In this document: one piece after another, positions 27,637-36,606 of the stretch
Numbering within the stretch: the stretch's first letter is position 1
Layout: the number at the start of each line of letters is the position of its first letter
Assembly (NCBI GenBank): GCA_963833605.1
Contig: CAWHYZ010000022.1
Span: forward strand, 62,001 to 126,000
Source of the DNA: JAFAXD01 sp963833605
GTDB lineage: Bacteria > Pseudomonadota > Alphaproteobacteria > Rhizobiales > Xanthobacteraceae
DNA: 64,000 nucleotides
Direction of reading: 5' to 3'
Translations under genes and position numbers: made by a program
The notes under the pieces: model-generated
Database searches by the model: none
Told to the model about the DNA's origin: nothing
The model's input: the letters and a program-made list of their open reading frames with translations, nothing else

Positions 27637-28772
27637 TGGCGCCCCTGACCCGCGCGCTCGATCGTGCAGCGACCGCTTTCCTGATCGTGCTGGCGACGAT
27701 TGCGATCCTGGTGCCGCTGCTCAATCTGGCGGTGCCGGAAAGCTCCGCCTGGCATGTGCCGACCTATCTGGTGGCGCTCTGGGGCAAGTATATCTGCTAC
27801 GCGCTGCTGGCGCTGTCGATCGACCTGATCTGGGGCTATTGCGGCATCCTCTCGCTCGGTCAAGGCGCCTTCTTTGCACTCGGCGGTTACGCTATGGGCA
27901 TGTACCTGATGCGCCAGATCGGCACCCGCGGCGTCTACGCCAATCCGATTCTGCCGGACTTCATGGTTTTCCTGAACTACAAGGAACTGCCGTTCTACTG
28001 GTACGGCTTCAATCATTTCTCTTACGCGCTGCTGATGATCGTGCTGGTTCCGGGGGTACTGGCCTTCGTGTTCGGCTGGTTTGCGTTTCGCAGCCGCGTC
28101 ACGGGCGTCTACCTCTCCATCATCACCCAGGCCATGACCTTCGCGCTGATGCTCGGTTTTTTCCGCAATAACTTTGGCTTCGGTGGCAACAACGGTCTGA
28201 CCGACTTCAAGGATATTCTCGGCTTCAATGTCCAGGCGGCGGAAACCCGGGGAGCATTGTTCGCGATCTCGTGCGTCGCGCTGATGCTCGGCTTCCTGAT
28301 CTGCCGCGCCGTCATCACCTCGAAATTCGGCAAGGTGCTGGTGGCAATCCGCGACGCCGAGGCGCGCACGCGCTTCCTCGGATATCGGGTCGAGTCCTAC
28401 AAGCTGTTTGTATTCGTGCTGTCGGCCTGCATGGCCGGCGTCGCTGGTGCGCTGTACGTGCCGCAGGTCGGCATCATCAATCCAAGCGAGTTCGCGCCCG
28501 GAAACTCCATCGAAGCGGTGATCTGGGTTGCGGTCGGTGGCCGTGGCACCCTCACCGGCGCGGCCATCGGGGCGTTCGTGGTCAACTACGCCAAGACCTA
28601 TTTCACCAGCGGCCCGCTTGCGCCCTACTGGCTGTTCGTGCTCGGCGCGCTGTTCATCGCCGTCACGCTGCTGCTGCCGCGCGGGATCGTCGGCACGATC
28701 AACTATGTGCTGTCCGAGCGCAGGCAACGGGCAGTCGTGAAAGCCGAGCCGGTCGCAAGGCCGGCGGAGTAA
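27633..28772 (+). CDS. urtC: Urea ABC transporter permease UrtC
   Basis: LivM-type permease of 379 residues and about ten membrane segments. Motifs include LLALSIDLIWGYCGILSLGQGAFFALGGYAMG, GGNNGLTDFKDILGF and the cytoplasmic EAA-like loop VAIRDAEARTRFLGYRV. ATG 27633 overlaps the urtB stop (ATGATGA), implying coupled translation. UrtD follows after five bases. Confidence 0.95.
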   Translation: MMAPLTRALDRAATAFLIVLATIAILVPLLNLAVPESSAWHVPTYLVALWGKYICYALLALSIDLIWGYCGILSLGQGAFFALGGYAMGMYLMRQIGTRGVYANPILPDFMVFLNYKELPFYWYGFNHFSYALLMIVLVPGVLAFVFGWFAFRSRVTGVYLSIITQAMTFALMLGFFRNNFGFGGNNGLTDFKDILGFNVQAAETRGALFAISCVALMLGFLICRAVITSKFGKVLVAIRDAEARTRFLGYRVESYKLFVFVLSACMAGVAGALYVPQVGIINPSEFAPGNSIEAVIWVAVGGRGTLTGAAIGAFVVNYAKTYFTSGPLAPYWLFVLGALFIAVTLLLPRGIVGTINYVLSERRQRAVVKAEPVARPAE

Positions 28773-28777
28773 GCGAT

Positions 28778-29533
28778 ATGGATGACTCCAGGACAACGCC
28801 CGCGATGCTGTATCTCGACGGCATCAGCGTTTCGTTTGACGGCTTCAAGGCGCTCAACAGCCTGTCGTTTGTGGTCGAGCCGGGCGAGATGCGTGCTGTC
28901 ATCGGCCCAAACGGCGCCGGCAAGACCACCATGATGGACGTGGTCACAGGCAAGACCCGTCCCGACACGGGCAACGTCACATTCGATGGCGCCCACGACC
29001 TCACGCGGCTCGACGAGGCCGAGATCGCGGAGCTCGGCATCGGCCGCAAGTTCCAGAAGCCCACCGTGTTCGAGATGCACACCGTCGAAGACAACCTACG
29101 CCTCGCGCTCAAGGCCGACCGCCGGCCGCGCGCGACCCTGCTTTGGCGCGACAGCTCGCCCGAGGAACGCCGTCTTGCCGATCTGCTTCAGACGATCCGT
29201 CTCGCGCCGTTACGCGATCGGGTGGCCGGCAGCCTCGCGCACGGTCAGAAGCAATGGCTCGAAATCGGCATGCTGCTCGCGCAGGAGCCAAAACTGATGC
29301 TGGTCGACGAACCGGTGGCGGGCATGACCGACGCCGAAACACGTCAGACCGCAGAACTCCTCAAGGAGATCAACCGCGACCGCACGGTCGTCGTGGTAGA
29401 GCACGACATGGCCTTCGTGCGCGAGCTCGGCGTCAAGGTCACCGTGCTGCACGAAGGCTCGGTGCTGGCCGAGGGCTCGATCGACCAGGTTTCGAGCAAC
29501 GAGCGCGTCATCGAAGTCTATCTCGGCCGCTGA
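28778..29533 (+). CDS. urtD: Urea ABC transporter ATPase UrtD
   Basis: A 251-residue LivG-type ATPase. Walker A GPNGAGKT, the divergent signature LAHGQKQWLEIGM typical of UrtD (instead of LSGGQ), Walker B LMLVDEPVAGM and switch-region VVVVEHDMAFV are all intact. It powers urea import with UrtE. ATG 28778 lies five bases after the urtC stop. Confidence 0.95.
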   Translation: MDDSRTTPAMLYLDGISVSFDGFKALNSLSFVVEPGEMRAVIGPNGAGKTTMMDVVTGKTRPDTGNVTFDGAHDLTRLDEAEIAELGIGRKFQKPTVFEMHTVEDNLRLALKADRRPRATLLWRDSSPEERRLADLLQTIRLAPLRDRVAGSLAHGQKQWLEIGMLLAQEPKLMLVDEPVAGMTDAETRQTAELLKEINRDRTVVVVEHDMAFVRELGVKVTVLHEGSVLAEGSIDQVSSNERVIEVYLGR

Positions 29534-29535
29534 CG

Positions 29536-30231
29536 ATGCTCGAAATCAATTCGATCAACCTCCATTATGGTGCCGCGCAGGCGCTGCGCGGCGTCTCGCT
29601 CACGGCCGAGACCGGCAAGGTCACATGCGTGCTCGGCCGCAACGGCGTCGGCAAGACCAGTCTGCTGCGTGCCCTGATCGGGCAGCATCCGGTGAGCGCC
29701 GGAAACATTGTGTTCGAAGGCAAGGACATCACCCATCTGCGGCCGGTGGAGCGGGCGCGGCGCGGCATCGCCTACGTGCCGCAGGGGCGCGAGATCTTCC
29801 CGCTGCTCACGGTCGAGGAAAACCTGGAGACCGGATACGCGCCGCTGCCGCGCAACCTGCGCGAAATTCCGCCCGATGTGTTTTCGCTGTTTCCGGTGCT
29901 TGGCGACATGTTGCGGCGTCGCGGCGGTGACCTGTCAGGCGGACAGCAGCAACAGCTTGCGATCGGGCGCGCGCTGGTAATGCGCCCGCGGCTGCTGCTG
30001 CTCGACGAGCCCACCGAAGGCATCCAGCCTTCGATCATCAAGGACATCGGCCGCGCCATTGCGTATCTGCGTGGGCTCGGCGGGATGGCGATCGTCTTGG
30101 TCGAACAGTATCTCGACTTTGCGAGCGAGCTCGGCGACTATTTCGCGGTCATGGAACGAGGCGCTATCGTCTATGCATCGAGCCGTGCCGATTTGGATGA
30201 AGGCGCGCTCAAGCGCGCGGTGGCGATCTGA
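29536..30231 (+). CDS. urtE: Urea ABC transporter ATPase UrtE
   Basis: A 231-residue LivF-type ATPase with Walker A GRNGVGKT, YVPQGREIFPLLTVEENL, signature LSGGQQQQLAIGRAL, Walker B LLLLDEPTEGIQPS and VLVEQYLDFA. TEGIQPS after Walker B is characteristic of UrtE. It starts two bases after the urtD stop and is followed by ureD. Confidence 0.95.
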   Translation: MLEINSINLHYGAAQALRGVSLTAETGKVTCVLGRNGVGKTSLLRALIGQHPVSAGNIVFEGKDITHLRPVERARRGIAYVPQGREIFPLLTVEENLETGYAPLPRNLREIPPDVFSLFPVLGDMLRRRGGDLSGGQQQQLAIGRALVMRPRLLLLDEPTEGIQPSIIKDIGRAIAYLRGLGGMAIVLVEQYLDFASELGDYFAVMERGAIVYASSRADLDEGALKRAVAI

Positions 30232-30243
30232 GGGCGACGAACA

Positions 30244-31065
30244 TTGGCGGTCGGGGTAGCGGTTGTAGGGCGCGATACCTTCGCGGCAAATCGTGCGGTT
30301 GGCCGGATAGCGCTGACCATCGCGCATGATGGAACGCGCAGCCGCCGCTCGCGTATCCACGAGTACGGTCCGCTGCGTGCGCGCTTTCCGAGCGGTGATG
30401 CGTTGGATGCGGTGATCATCAACACGGCGGGCGGCATCGCCGGCGGCGATCGTTTTTCGTTCGACATCACTGTTGGCGCAGGTGCCGGCGTCACATTGAC
30501 CACCGCGGCCGCGGAAAAGATCTATCGGGCGCTCGACGACGACGCGACCGTCGACGTGAAGCTCAGTATTGACCGCGATGCCACGCTGAGTTGGCTGCCG
30601 CAGGAAACGATCCTGTTCAACGAGGCACGGCTGCGGCGCCGGATCGACATCGACGTTGCGGCCGATGGGCGGTTGCTGTTCGCCGAGGCCGTGGTGTTCG
30701 GTCGTACTGCCATGGGTGAAACGGTGTCGCGCGGGCGGCTGGTCGACCGCTGGCGGGTGCGGCGCGCCGGCGAACTCATATTTGCCGATACGATGCGGTT
30801 CGAGGGATCGATCGAAAATCAGCTGGCCCGCGCCGCGGTCGCGGCGGGTGGCTGCGCGGTCGGGACCGTGCTGATGCTTCCAGGCGATGCGGTCGCAATC
30901 GAACGCGCTCGCACCGCGGAATTTTGCGGCGAGGTCGGTATTTCGGCCTGGAATGGAATTGCGCTGGCACGGCTGATCGGGCGCGATGGCGAAAGCCTAC
31001 GGCGCGATTTCGTGGTGCTGCTGACTGCGCTCGGTAGCCGCCTGCCGCGGCTTTGGCTGAACTGA
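30244..31065 (+). CDS. ureD: Urease accessory protein UreD
   Basis: UreD is the scaffold that binds apo-urease and carries UreF and UreG during nickel insertion. The 273-residue protein has the family core YGPLRARFPSG, INTAGGIAGGDRF, TTAAAEKIYR and LPQETILFN. No ATG is available at the right place; TTG 30244 after GAGGGCGACGAAC is the likely start. It lies 12 bases after urtE, bridging transporter and urease genes. Confidence 0.93.
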   Translation: MAVGVAVVGRDTFAANRAVGRIALTIAHDGTRSRRSRIHEYGPLRARFPSGDALDAVIINTAGGIAGGDRFSFDITVGAGAGVTLTTAAAEKIYRALDDDATVDVKLSIDRDATLSWLPQETILFNEARLRRRIDIDVAADGRLLFAEAVVFGRTAMGETVSRGRLVDRWRVRRAGELIFADTMRFEGSIENQLARAAVAAGGCAVGTVLMLPGDAVAIERARTAEFCGEVGISAWNGIALARLIGRDGESLRRDFVVLLTALGSRLPRLWLN

Positions 31066-31072
31066 GGAAACG

Positions 31073-31375
31073 ATGCATCTCACGCCCCGCGAAAAGGACA
31101 AGTTGTTGCTCGCCATGGCCGCCGTTGTGGCGCGCCGTCGCCTCGATCGCGGCGTCAAGCTCAACCATCCAGAATCGGTGGCTCTGATCAGTGATTTTAT
31201 CCTCGAAGGCGCCCGCGACGGGCGCACCGTCGCCGATCTGATGGAAGCCGGGGCGCATGTCCTTACCCGCGCTCAGGTGATGGACGGCATCGCCGAGATG
31301 ATTCCCGAAATCCAGGTCGAAGCGACGTTTCCCGACGGCACCAAGCTGGTCACGGTGCATGACCCGATCAGATAG
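31073..31375 (+). CDS. ureA: Urease gamma subunit
   Basis: A 100-residue structural subunit with the characteristic MHLTPREKDKLLLAMAAVVA, GVKLNHPESVALI and PEIQVEATFPDGTKLVT. It is a stand-alone gamma subunit, as in most bacteria, not fused to beta. It follows ureD by seven bases. Confidence 0.97.
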   Translation: MHLTPREKDKLLLAMAAVVARRRLDRGVKLNHPESVALISDFILEGARDGRTVADLMEAGAHVLTRAQVMDGIAEMIPEIQVEATFPDGTKLVTVHDPIR

Positions 31376-31390
31376 TTTGCGAGGCCGCTT

Positions 31391-31696
31391 ATGATCCCCG
31401 GCGAGTTCTTCATCAAGGACGGCGAGATCGAGCTCAACAAGGGTCGCAACTCGGTGACGCTGAGCGTCGCGAACACCGGCGACCGCCCGATCCAGGTCGG
31501 CTCGCACTATCATTTCTTTGAAACCAACCCGGCGCTGAAGTTCGACCGCCAGAAAGCTCGCGGCATGCGGCTCGATATCCCGGCCGGCACCGCGGTTAGG
31601 TTCGAGCCCGGCCAGACCCGCCAGGTCACGCTGATTGCGCTCGCGGGCAAGCGCACGGTCTACGGCTTTCGCCAAGACGTCATGGGCAAGCTCTGA
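31391..31696 (+). CDS. ureB: Urease beta subunit
   Basis: A 101-residue structural subunit: MIPGEFFIKDGEIELN, NTGDRPIQVGSHYHFFE, LDIPAGTAVRFEPGQT and YGFRQDVMGKL are all family-conserved. It lies 15 bases after ureA and is followed closely by ureC. Confidence 0.97.
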   Translation: MIPGEFFIKDGEIELNKGRNSVTLSVANTGDRPIQVGSHYHFFETNPALKFDRQKARGMRLDIPAGTAVRFEPGQTRQVTLIALAGKRTVYGFRQDVMGKL

Positions 31697-31704
31697 GGTT
31701 CGTG

Positions 31705-33414
31705 ATGCCACACGCAATGCAGCGCAGCTTCTATGCGGAGATGTTCGGCCCCACCACCGGCGATCGGGTGCGATTGGCCGATACCGACCTGATCATTGAG
31801 GTCGAGAAGGATTTCACGACTTACGGCGAGGAGGTGAAATTTGGCGGCGGCAAGGTCATCCGTGATGGCATGGGCCAGAGCCAGCTTACCAACCGGCAGG
31901 GCGCGGTCGACACGGTGATCACCAATGCGCTGATCCTCGACCACTGGGGTATCGTGAAGGCCGACGTCGGCATCAAGGACGGCAAGGTCTTCGCCATCGG
32001 CAAGGCCGGCAACCCTGACATTCAGCCGAACGTGAACATCATCATCGGTCCCGGCACCGAGGCGATCGCGGGGGAAGGCAAGATCCTCACCGCGGGCGGC
32101 TTCGACACCCACATCCATTTCATCTGTCCGCAGCAGGTGGAAGAAGCATTGATGTCGGGCGTCACCTCCATGCTGGGCGGCGGCACCGGGCCCGCCGCCG
32201 GCACCAACGCCACGACCTGCACGCCGGGTCCGTGGCACCTCGCGCGTATGATCCAGGCTGCCGATGCGTTCCCGGTCAACCTGGGCTTTGCCGGCAAGGG
32301 CAATGCCTCGCGCCCCGCGGCGCTGGAAGAAATGGTCAAGGCCGGCGCCTGCGCCCTCAAGCTGCATGAGGACTGGGGCACGACACCGGCTGCCATCGAT
32401 TGCAGCCTTTCGGTCGCCGACGACTACGATATCCAGGTGATGATCCATACCGACACGTTGAACGAGTCGGGCTTTGTCGAGGACACGATCGCTGCATTCA
32501 AGGGCCGCACCATTCACGCCTTCCATACCGAAGGCGCCGGCGGCGGCCACGCGCCGGATATCATCAAGGTGGCGGGACTTGCCAACGTGCTGCCGTCGTC
32601 CACCAATCCGACGCGGCCATTCACCCACAACACCATCGACGAGCATCTCGACATGCTGATGGTGTGCCACCACCTCGATCCGCTGATCGCAGAAGACCTG
32701 GCTTTTGCCGAAAGCCGTATCCGCAAGGAAACGATCGCGGCCGAGGATATTCTGCATGATCTCGGCGCGCTTTCGATGATGTCGTCCGACAGCCAGGCCA
32801 TGGGCCGGCTCGGCGAAGTGATCATTCGCACCTGGCAGACCGCGGACAAGATGAAGAAGCAGCGCGGCCGCCTGCGCGAGGAAACCGGCGATAACGACAA
32901 CGCGCGGGTCAAGCGCTATGTCGCCAAATACACTATCAACCCGGCGGTGGCGCACGGCGTCTCGAAGATCATCGGCTCGGTCGAGAAGGGAAAGCTCGCC
33001 GATCTCGTACTGTGGTCGCCGGCGTTCTTCGGGGTCAAGCCCGAACTCGTCATCAAGGGGGGCTCAATCGTGGCCGCCCCGATGGGGGATCCAAACGCCT
33101 CGATCCCAACCCCGCAACCGGTGCACTACCGGCCGATGTTCGCAGCGTTCGGCCGCTCGCTCACCGCCTCATCGGTCGTGTTCGCCTCGAAGGCTGCGGT
33201 GGCCGCCGGGATCGGCAGGAAGCTCGGGATCCAGAAGGAGCTGGTGGCGGTGCAAGGCACGCGCAAGATTTCCAAGAAGAACATGATCCACAACGACGCC
33301 ACGCCGAAGATCACGGTCGATCCGGAGACCTACGAGGTCACGGCTGACGGTGAGTTGTTGACCTGCGAGCCCGCGCAGGTACTGCCGATGGCGCAACGCT
33401 ATTTCCTGTTTTAG
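31705..33414 (+). CDS. ureC: Urease alpha (catalytic) subunit
   Basis: Nickel-dependent hydrolase splitting urea to ammonia and carbamate. All active-site elements are visible: HIHFICPQ (nickel His pair), GACALKLHEDWG (carbamylated Lys), MIHTDTLNESG and FHTEGAGGGHAPD (His ligands), VCHHLD (flap His) and MSSDSQAMGR (Asp ligand). The length of 569 residues is standard. ATG 31705 is chosen since GAGG lies six bases upstream; GTG 31702 directly before it is also in frame, and ATG 31717 (MQRSFYAEMFGPT) is a further alternative. Confidence 0.97.
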   Translation: MPHAMQRSFYAEMFGPTTGDRVRLADTDLIIEVEKDFTTYGEEVKFGGGKVIRDGMGQSQLTNRQGAVDTVITNALILDHWGIVKADVGIKDGKVFAIGKAGNPDIQPNVNIIIGPGTEAIAGEGKILTAGGFDTHIHFICPQQVEEALMSGVTSMLGGGTGPAAGTNATTCTPGPWHLARMIQAADAFPVNLGFAGKGNASRPAALEEMVKAGACALKLHEDWGTTPAAIDCSLSVADDYDIQVMIHTDTLNESGFVEDTIAAFKGRTIHAFHTEGAGGGHAPDIIKVAGLANVLPSSTNPTRPFTHNTIDEHLDMLMVCHHLDPLIAEDLAFAESRIRKETIAAEDILHDLGALSMMSSDSQAMGRLGEVIIRTWQTADKMKKQRGRLREETGDNDNARVKRYVAKYTINPAVAHGVSKIIGSVEKGKLADLVLWSPAFFGVKPELVIKGGSIVAAPMGDPNASIPTPQPVHYRPMFAAFGRSLTASSVVFASKAAVAAGIGRKLGIQKELVAVQGTRKISKKNMIHNDATPKITVDPETYEVTADGELLTCEPAQVLPMAQRYFLF

Positions 33415-33428
33415 AGTGATGGCGCGGC

Positions 33429-33887
33429 GTGCGGCGCGGGATCAAGGTCGAACCTGCGGGCCAGTGGAGCGCGAGTGACGCAATTGATTGCGTCATCCTT
33501 GATGCCGTTGATCGTCGCCGCCGGCGCATTGTGCTGACCGGCCAAAACGGCACGACGTTTCTGCTCGATCTGGAAACGCCGGCGACCTTGCGCGACGGCG
33601 ACGCCCTGGTGCTCGACGACGGTTCGATCGTGGCGGTGCAGGGCGTGCCGGAGCCGCTGATTGAAATCGCAGGCAGAAACAAATTTGATATGGTGCGATT
33701 TGCATGGCACATCGGCAACCGCCATGCGGACGTGCAGGTGGTCGGGGAGAAACTGCGCATCCGCCGCGACCATGTGCTGGAGGACATGCTGCACCAATTG
33801 GGCGCAGTGCTGATGCCAATCGATGCGGCGTTCAACCCGGAGCCCACGATTCACTCTGATCACGGCTCGAATGACCATGGCCGATAA
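33429..33887 (+). CDS. ureE: Urease accessory protein UreE (nickel chaperone)
   Basis: A 152-residue nickel metallochaperone. The core QNGTTFLLDLETPATLRDGD and the metal-binding domain VRFAWHIGNRHADVQV with the conserved His are present. The C-terminal tail (PTIHSDHGSNDHGR) has several His but is short compared with the His-rich tails of some UreE proteins. GTG 33429 is the start, 14 bases after ureC. It overlaps ureF by about 17 bases. Confidence 0.93.
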   Translation: MRRGIKVEPAGQWSASDAIDCVILDAVDRRRRRIVLTGQNGTTFLLDLETPATLRDGDALVLDDGSIVAVQGVPEPLIEIAGRNKFDMVRFAWHIGNRHADVQVVGEKLRIRRDHVLEDMLHQLGAVLMPIDAAFNPEPTIHSDHGSNDHGR

Positions 33888-34593
33888 GCGCGCAATTCCG
33901 ATTGAGAATGCCTGCGGCTCAGCGGCGCTCTATCGCCTGATGTCCTGGCTCTCGCCGGCCTATCCGGTCGGGGCCTTCTCCTACTCGGGCGGACTTGAAT
34001 GGGCCGTCGAGGCGGGCGACATCAAGAACCTCGGGACGCTGCAGGACTGGTTGAGCGTCCTCCTCGCGCACGGCGGTGGCTTCTGTGACGCCGTGTTCTT
34101 TGTGCACGCTCACGCTGCCGTCCGCGCGCAGGATGAGCGCGCGCTTCGCTCGGTTGCCGAGCTCGCGTGCGCGTTCGCGCCTTCGAAGGAGCGCCATCTC
34201 GAAACCACTGCCCAGGGGCGCGCTTTCGTTGAGACGACGCTCGCCGCCTGGCCCTGCGCCGCGCTCGATCGGCTGGCCGCCGTTTGGCCCGGACCTGTCG
34301 CCTACCCGGTCGCGGTCGCGGTTGCTGCCGCGGGACACGGCATCGCGGTTGAGTCCGCGCTCAACGCTTATCTGCACGCCGTGACCGCCAACCTGATTTC
34401 GGCTGGAATACGGCTCATTCCACTCGGCCAGACCGACGGCCAGCGCGCACTTGCTGCGCTGGAATCCACGATCGCGACCACGGCCAAACAAGCGCTCGCC
34501 ACGCCGCTCGACGAGGTCGGCGCCGCCGCGTTCCGGGCCGACATCGCCAGCATGCGGCACGAGACCCAGTACACGCGGTTGTTCAGGAGCTGA
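33871..34593 (+). CDS. ureF: Urease accessory protein UreF
   Basis: About 240 residues; UreF bridges UreD and the GTPase UreG. LYRLMSWLSPAYPVGAFSYSGGLEWAVE is the family signature, with LIPLGQTDGQRALAAL near the C-terminus. ATG 33871 and 33877 are both plausible. Its TGA overlaps the ureG ATG by one base. Confidence 0.94.
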   Translation: MTMADKRAIPIENACGSAALYRLMSWLSPAYPVGAFSYSGGLEWAVEAGDIKNLGTLQDWLSVLLAHGGGFCDAVFFVHAHAAVRAQDERALRSVAELACAFAPSKERHLETTAQGRAFVETTLAAWPCAALDRLAAVWPGPVAYPVAVAVAAAGHGIAVESALNAYLHAVTANLISAGIRLIPLGQTDGQRALAALESTIATTAKQALATPLDEVGAAAFRADIASMRHETQYTRLFRS

Positions 34594-35213
34594 TGATGAA
34601 AAGCCCGCATGGTCCTTTGCGCGTCGGCGTGGGTGGCCCGGTCGGCTCGGGCAAGACCGCGCTGATGGACGCGCTCTGCAAGCGTTTGCGCGAGCGTTAT
34701 GAGATCGCCGCCATTACCAACGACATTTACACCAAGTGGGATGCGGAATTCCTGGTGCGGTCCGGCGCGCTCGCGCCCGAGCGCATCGCTGGCGTCGAGA
34801 CCGGGGGCTGCCCGCACACCGCGATCCGCGAGGATGCCTCGATCAATCTGGCGGCGGTTGCGGAGATGCGCCGGAAATTTCCCGAGCTCGACCTGATCCT
34901 GATCGAATCCGGCGGCGACAATCTGGCGGCGACGTTTTCGCCGGAACTCGCCGATCTCACCCTTTACGTCATCGACGTTGCGGCCGGTGACAAGATCCCC
35001 TCCAAGGGCGGACCAGGCATTACCCGCTCCGATCTCCTCGTCATCAACAAGATCGATCTCGCGCCCTACGTGGGTGCCTCACTCGAGGTCATGGAACGCG
35101 ATGCCGCGCGCATGCGGGGCGCGCGCCCGTTCGTGATGACCAATCTGCGCGATGGCCGGGGCGTCGCCGAGATCGCCCGCTTCGTTGAAGAAAAGGGCGG
35201 GCTTGCCGCTTAG
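34593..35213 (+). CDS. ureG: Urease accessory GTPase UreG
   Basis: A 206-residue SIMIBI GTPase that drives nickel delivery to urease. P-loop GVGGPVGSGKTAL, ITNDIYTKWDAEFL, the nickel-binding VETGGCPHTAIREDAS (Cys-Pro-His), ESGGDNLAATFSPEL and the specificity motif VINKIDLAP are all present. ATG 34593 or 34596. Last gene of the urt-ure run. Confidence 0.97.
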   Translation: MMKSPHGPLRVGVGGPVGSGKTALMDALCKRLRERYEIAAITNDIYTKWDAEFLVRSGALAPERIAGVETGGCPHTAIREDASINLAAVAEMRRKFPELDLILIESGGDNLAATFSPELADLTLYVIDVAAGDKIPSKGGPGITRSDLLVINKIDLAPYVGASLEVMERDAARMRGARPFVMTNLRDGRGVAEIARFVEEKGGLAA

Positions 35214-35280
35214 CCCGATTGCGCCTGACATCGGAAAAGGGGAAACTTCCGGCAACAACAACCTGCCGGGAGGAAGCCTC

Positions 35281-36600
35281 ATGCGTGGCGATCGCAAAGT
35301 TCTGCTTGCGGGGACGGTCGCGTTACTATCAGCGGTCGTACCGGCCGTGGGCCAACAACCGGCGGCGCCAGCCCCCGCTCCGTCGACGGCACCGGCTCCG
35401 GTTCCATCGGCTACGCCCGCCGGGCCGGCCGGGCCCCCTGGCTTCAGCGCCATGGACAAATCCAACCCTAAAGCCAGCAAGCAGGACGCCGGCCTTGCCC
35501 CGCATCCGACGCCGCCAACGGTGACGGCTCTCGAGAAGATCCCGGTCGACAAGGTGAAGCTGCCGCCTGGCTTCAAGGCCGAGGTCTGGTCATCCGGCCA
35601 CCCCGGCGGGCGCACCATGGTGATGGGCCCCAAGGGCACGATGTTCATGGGCACGCGGCTGATCGGTCGCGTCTATGCGATCACCGACAAGAACGGCAAG
35701 CGCGAGGTCAAGACGATCGCCTTGGGGCTGACCCAGCCCAATGGCCTCGCCTTCAAGGACGGCGCGCTCTACGTGTTCGCCATCAACAAGGTCTATCGCT
35801 ACGACAACATCGAGGACAAGCTCGACAATGTCGGCCAGCCGGTCGAATTGACGGACAAGTTCGGCCTCCCGCCCGAGATCCATCATAATTGGAAATACGT
35901 GGCGTTCGGCCCCGACGACAAGCTCTATGTTCAGGTTGGTTCCAACTGCAACATCTGTGAGGTCAATCCCGGCGAGCGCGGCCAGATCCGGCGCTACAAC
36001 GCCGACGGTTCCGGCATGGAAATCGTCGCGCGCGGCATCCGGAACACGGTCGGCTTCGACTGGAGCCCGGTCACCAAGGAGCTTTGGTTTACCGACAATG
36101 GCCGCGACTGGGCCGGCAATGAGGGCCCGCAGGATGAGCTCAATCGCGTGGCCAAGGGCATGGAGGGGGCCAATTTCGGATTCCCCTATTGCCACGCCAA
36201 CGGCATTCCCGATCCGGACGTGAAGCGCCCGAATCCCTGTGCCGGGGTAGTGCTGCCGTCGGCACTGCTCGGTCCGCATTCCGCGGCACTTGGGATCAAG
36301 TTCTACACGGGGAACATGCTTCCGAAGACATATCAGAACGCGGCTTTCATTGCCCGGCACGGGTCATGGAATCGTGAAAAGAAGTTCGGCTACGACGTGG
36401 TGCTTGCCAGGGTCCAGCCCGACGGCACGGCCAAGATCGAGCCGTTCCTGACCGGGCTCCTGGACGAGGGCAAGAACGCGTTCTACGGCCGACCGTCCTA
36501 CGTGTTCCAGATGCCGGACGGTTCGCTGCTCGTGTCCGACGAGTACAATGGCGCCACCTACCGGATCTCATACGACGCGCAAAAAGCCAAAACCAACTGA
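35281..36600 (+). CDS. Exported PQQ-type sugar (sorbosone) dehydrogenase-like beta-propeller
   Basis: About 439 residues. A signal peptide is followed by a low-complexity Ala/Pro-rich linker (about residues 20-60) and a beta-propeller domain of the sorbosone dehydrogenase / soluble PQQ dehydrogenase group: NGLAFKDGALYVF, WKYVAFGPDDKLYVQVGSNC, RGIRNTVGFDW, WFTDNGRDW, FGFPYCHANG and VSDEYNGATYRI. ATG 35281 has GGGAGGAAG upstream. Whether it truly binds PQQ is not settled. The next gene, six bases on, is a diheme cytochrome c that could accept its electrons. The region lies 67 bases after ureG, but no functional tie to urease is evident. Confidence 0.85.
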   Translation: MRGDRKVLLAGTVALLSAVVPAVGQQPAAPAPAPSTAPAPVPSATPAGPAGPPGFSAMDKSNPKASKQDAGLAPHPTPPTVTALEKIPVDKVKLPPGFKAEVWSSGHPGGRTMVMGPKGTMFMGTRLIGRVYAITDKNGKREVKTIALGLTQPNGLAFKDGALYVFAINKVYRYDNIEDKLDNVGQPVELTDKFGLPPEIHHNWKYVAFGPDDKLYVQVGSNCNICEVNPGERGQIRRYNADGSGMEIVARGIRNTVGFDWSPVTKELWFTDNGRDWAGNEGPQDELNRVAKGMEGANFGFPYCHANGIPDPDVKRPNPCAGVVLPSALLGPHSAALGIKFYTGNMLPKTYQNAAFIARHGSWNREKKFGYDVVLARVQPDGTAKIEPFLTGLLDEGKNAFYGRPSYVFQMPDGSLLVSDEYNGATYRISYDAQKAKTN

Positions 36601-36606
36601 CGTCCA

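Noticed and set aside
27582..28796. Minus-strand open frame of 404 codons opposite urtC
   Set aside because: Composition typical of a reversed membrane-protein gene; no start signal or homology pattern.
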